From an uncultured Prevotellaceae bacterium (GTDB taxonomy: Bacteria > Bacteroidota > Bacteroidia > Bacteroidales > Bacteroidaceae), in NCBI GenBank assembly GCA_937891085.1, contig CALAEY010000045.1, positions 1 through 6,532 of the forward strand: 6,532 nucleotides of DNA, written 5' to 3'. The position numbers and the translations under genes are program-made. Positions 4,758 to 6,532 of the stretch are shown here, piece by piece; the first letter of the stretch is position 1, and each line of letters begins with the position of its first letter. Below the pieces are notes generated by a model. That model made no database searches, had not been told where the DNA came from, and was given only the letters and a program-made list of their open reading frames with translations.

Positions 4758-6532
4758 ATGAATCCAATCGTTAAGACAATCGAGCTGCCTGATGGAAGAA
4801 CCATCACGCTCGAAACGGGAAAGCTGGCAAAACAGGCAGATGGTGCTGTGATGCTGCGCATGGGAAACACCATGCTGTTGGCTACTGTTTGTGCCGCAAA
4901 AGATGCAGTTCCCGGAACAGATTTTATGCCGTTGCAGGTAGAGTATAAGGAAAAGTTTTCTGCATTCGGCCGTTTCCCTGGCGGATTTACAAAACGTGAA
5001 GGCAAGGCTTCAGACTATGAGATTCTGACCTGCCGTCTGGTGGACCGCGCACTTCGCCCTCTGTTCCCAGACAATTACCATGCAGAAGTTTATGTGAACA
5101 TCATCCTCTTCTCTGCCGATGGCGTAGACATGCCTGACGCATTGGCTGGCCTGGCTGCCTCTGCAGCTCTGGCTGTTTCTGACATACCTTTCGGTGGTCC
5201 TATCTCTGAAGTTCGCGTGGCTCGCGTCGATGGTGAGTATGTGATTGACCCAACCTTCGAGCAACTGAAGAATGCCGACATGGACATCATGGTGGGTGCT
5301 ACCTACGAGAATATCATGATGGTAGAAGGTGAGATGAGCGAGGTTTCTGAACAAGACCTGCTCGGTGCACTGAAGGCTGGCCATGAGGCCATCAAGGTGA
5401 TGTGCAAGGCTCAGATGGAACTGGCCGAGGAGGTTGGTTCTACCGTGAAGCGTGAATATTGCCATGAGACCAATGACGAAGAACTGCGTGAGCAGATGAA
5501 GAAAGAGCTGTATCAGCCTACTTTCGACATCACCAAGCAGGCACTCGACAAGCATGCACGTGCTGAGGCATTCGATAAGATCCTGGCAGACTTCAAGGAG
5601 CAGTATGCTGCTGCTCATAGCAATCTGACAGAAGATGAACTGGCAGAGAAAGAAGCTATGATGGATCGCTACTACCATGACGTGATGCGCGATGCTATGC
5701 GTCGTTGCGTGCTCGATGAGGGCAAGCGTCTGGACGGCCGTGTTCCTACAGAGATTCGTCCTATCTGGTGCGAGGTCAGCCCACTGCCCGGTCCTCACGG
5801 ATCTGCTATCTTCACCCGTGGTGAAACACAGTCACTCTCTACCTGTACGCTGGGTACGAAGCTTGACGAGAAGATTGTAGACGATGTGCTGGATCGCAGC
5901 AAGATGCGTTTCCTGCTCCACTACAACTTCCCTCCATTCTCAACTGGTGAGGCTAAGGCTCAGCGCGGTGTAGGCCGTCGTGAGATTGGTCACGGCCACT
6001 TGGCATGGCGCGCCCTGAAGGGTCAGATTCCTGCCGACTATCCTTACGTGATCCGCATCGTTTCAGATATCCTGGAGTCTAATGGTTCTTCATCTATGGC
6101 AACTGTCTGTGCAGGTACATTGGCACTGATGGATGCTGGAGTGAAGATCAAGAAGCCTGTATCTGGTATCGCCATGGGTCTGATCAAGGATTCTGAGAGC
6201 GACAAGTACGTAGTGCTTTCTGATATCTTAGGTGATGAGGATCACCTGGGCGATATGGACTTCAAGGTAACTGGTACCCGTGACGGTATCACCGCTACCC
6301 AGATGGATATCAAGGTTGACGGCCTTTCTTACGAGATTCTGGAGAAGGCCCTCATGCAGGCAAAGCAAGGCCGCGAGTTCATTCTCGGTAAGATCACTGA
6401 TACCATCGCAGAACCTCGTGAAGACTTGAAGCCTCATGCTCCACGCATCTTCACCATGACTATTCCTAAGGAATTCATCGGTGCAGTGATTGGCCCGGGC
6501 GGAAAGATTATTCAGGGTATGCAGGAAGAGAC
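4758..6532 (+). CDS. pnp: Polynucleotide phosphorylase (3' partial)
   Basis: A phosphate-dependent 3'-5' exoribonuclease that releases nucleoside diphosphates during RNA decay; the family works as a cytosolic trimer, often in a degradosome. The 591 residues present run on beyond the window. They include the first RNase PH-like domain (about 10-145; FGRFPGGFTKREG, RLVDRALRPLFP), the helical linker (about 150-310), and the second, catalytic RNase PH-like domain (about 320-545). In that domain D495-H-L-G-D-M-D501-F-K503 corresponds to catalytic D486, D492 and K494 of the E. coli enzyme, so it should be active. The KH domain has just begun, with its GPGG RNA-binding loop at 579-582. The rest of KH and the S1 domain, about 120-150 residues, lie outside. 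ATG 4758 gives the family-typical N-terminus (ELPDGRTITLETGKLAKQADGA). It is not preceded by rpsO as in many bacteria; the neighbour is the divergent lipoprotein. Confidence 0.97.
   Translation, partial: MNPIVKTIELPDGRTITLETGKLAKQADGAVMLRMGNTMLLATVCAAKDAVPGTDFMPLQVEYKEKFSAFGRFPGGFTKREGKASDYEILTCRLVDRALRPLFPDNYHAEVYVNIILFSADGVDMPDALAGLAASAALAVSDIPFGGPISEVRVARVDGEYVIDPTFEQLKNADMDIMVGATYENIMMVEGEMSEVSEQDLLGALKAGHEAIKVMCKAQMELAEEVGSTVKREYCHETNDEELREQMKKELYQPTFDITKQALDKHARAEAFDKILADFKEQYAAAHSNLTEDELAEKEAMMDRYYHDVMRDAMRRCVLDEGKRLDGRVPTEIRPIWCEVSPLPGPHGSAIFTRGETQSLSTCTLGTKLDEKIVDDVLDRSKMRFLLHYNFPPFSTGEAKAQRGVGRREIGHGHLAWRALKGQIPADYPYVIRIVSDILESNGSSSMATVCAGTLALMDAGVKIKKPVSGIAMGLIKDSESDKYVVLSDILGDEDHLGDMDFKVTGTRDGITATQMDIKVDGLSYEILEKALMQAKQGREFILGKITDTIAEPREDLKPHAPRIFTMTIPKEFIGAVIGPGGKIIQGMQEE

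Noticed and set aside
5010..5798. Long minus-strand open frame (262 codons) opposite pnp
   Set aside because: It is antisense to strongly conserved PNPase coding sequence and its translation, rich in His, Leu and Val, is what the complement of this coding strand gives; no promoter or start signal supports it.
1..6532. Search for CRISPR arrays, complete insertion sequences, toxin-antitoxin pairs or other new defence systems
   Set aside because: No regularly spaced repeats, transposase genes or small paired genes are visible; apart from the recombinase fragment, all coding regions belong to housekeeping or known envelope families.

Overview
The window looks like chromosomal DNA of a Bacteroidales bacterium, most likely Prevotella/Segatella-like. 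Four loci carry the identical Bacteroidetes-type -7 promoter element TATCTTTG (consensus TAnnTTTG). Most genes lack a Shine-Dalgarno sequence. One gene is a DUF4369/thioredoxin-fold lipoprotein of a kind common in this group. The genus is an inference from protein flavour, not proven here.

Layout, left to right. (1) 1-1077, plus strand: the C-terminal part of a large serine recombinase whose N-terminal catalytic domain lies outside the window. It marks the right edge of an integrated mobile element extending to the left. Its reading frame does not stop at the element edge but runs through a chromosomal terminator hairpin and antisense through a complete tRNA-Leu(CAA) gene (956-1037, minus). 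(2) 1190-2281, plus: a monofunctional mannose-1-phosphate guanylyltransferase (GDP-mannose synthesis), ended by a strong terminator that can also serve the convergent operon. (3) 2349-4573, minus: a lipoprotein with a thioredoxin fold but no catalytic cysteines, then greA and a HIT-family hydrolase. greA and the HIT gene are 12 bp apart and look like an operon with its own promoter and a structured leader. (4) 4758-6532, plus: pnp (polynucleotide phosphorylase), diverging from the lipoprotein and cut by the right edge just inside the KH domain.

Functionally this is mostly housekeeping: RNA polymerase rescue (GreA), RNA decay (PNPase), nucleotide hydrolysis (HIT), sugar nucleotide supply (GDP-mannose) and a tRNA, with a mobile element inserted beside the tRNA. 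I see no CRISPR array, complete insertion sequence or evident new defence system. The points most worth a second look are the recombinase/tRNA junction, a possible attenuator in the greA leader, and the lipoprotein with Ser-x-x-Ser where a thioredoxin CxxC should be.
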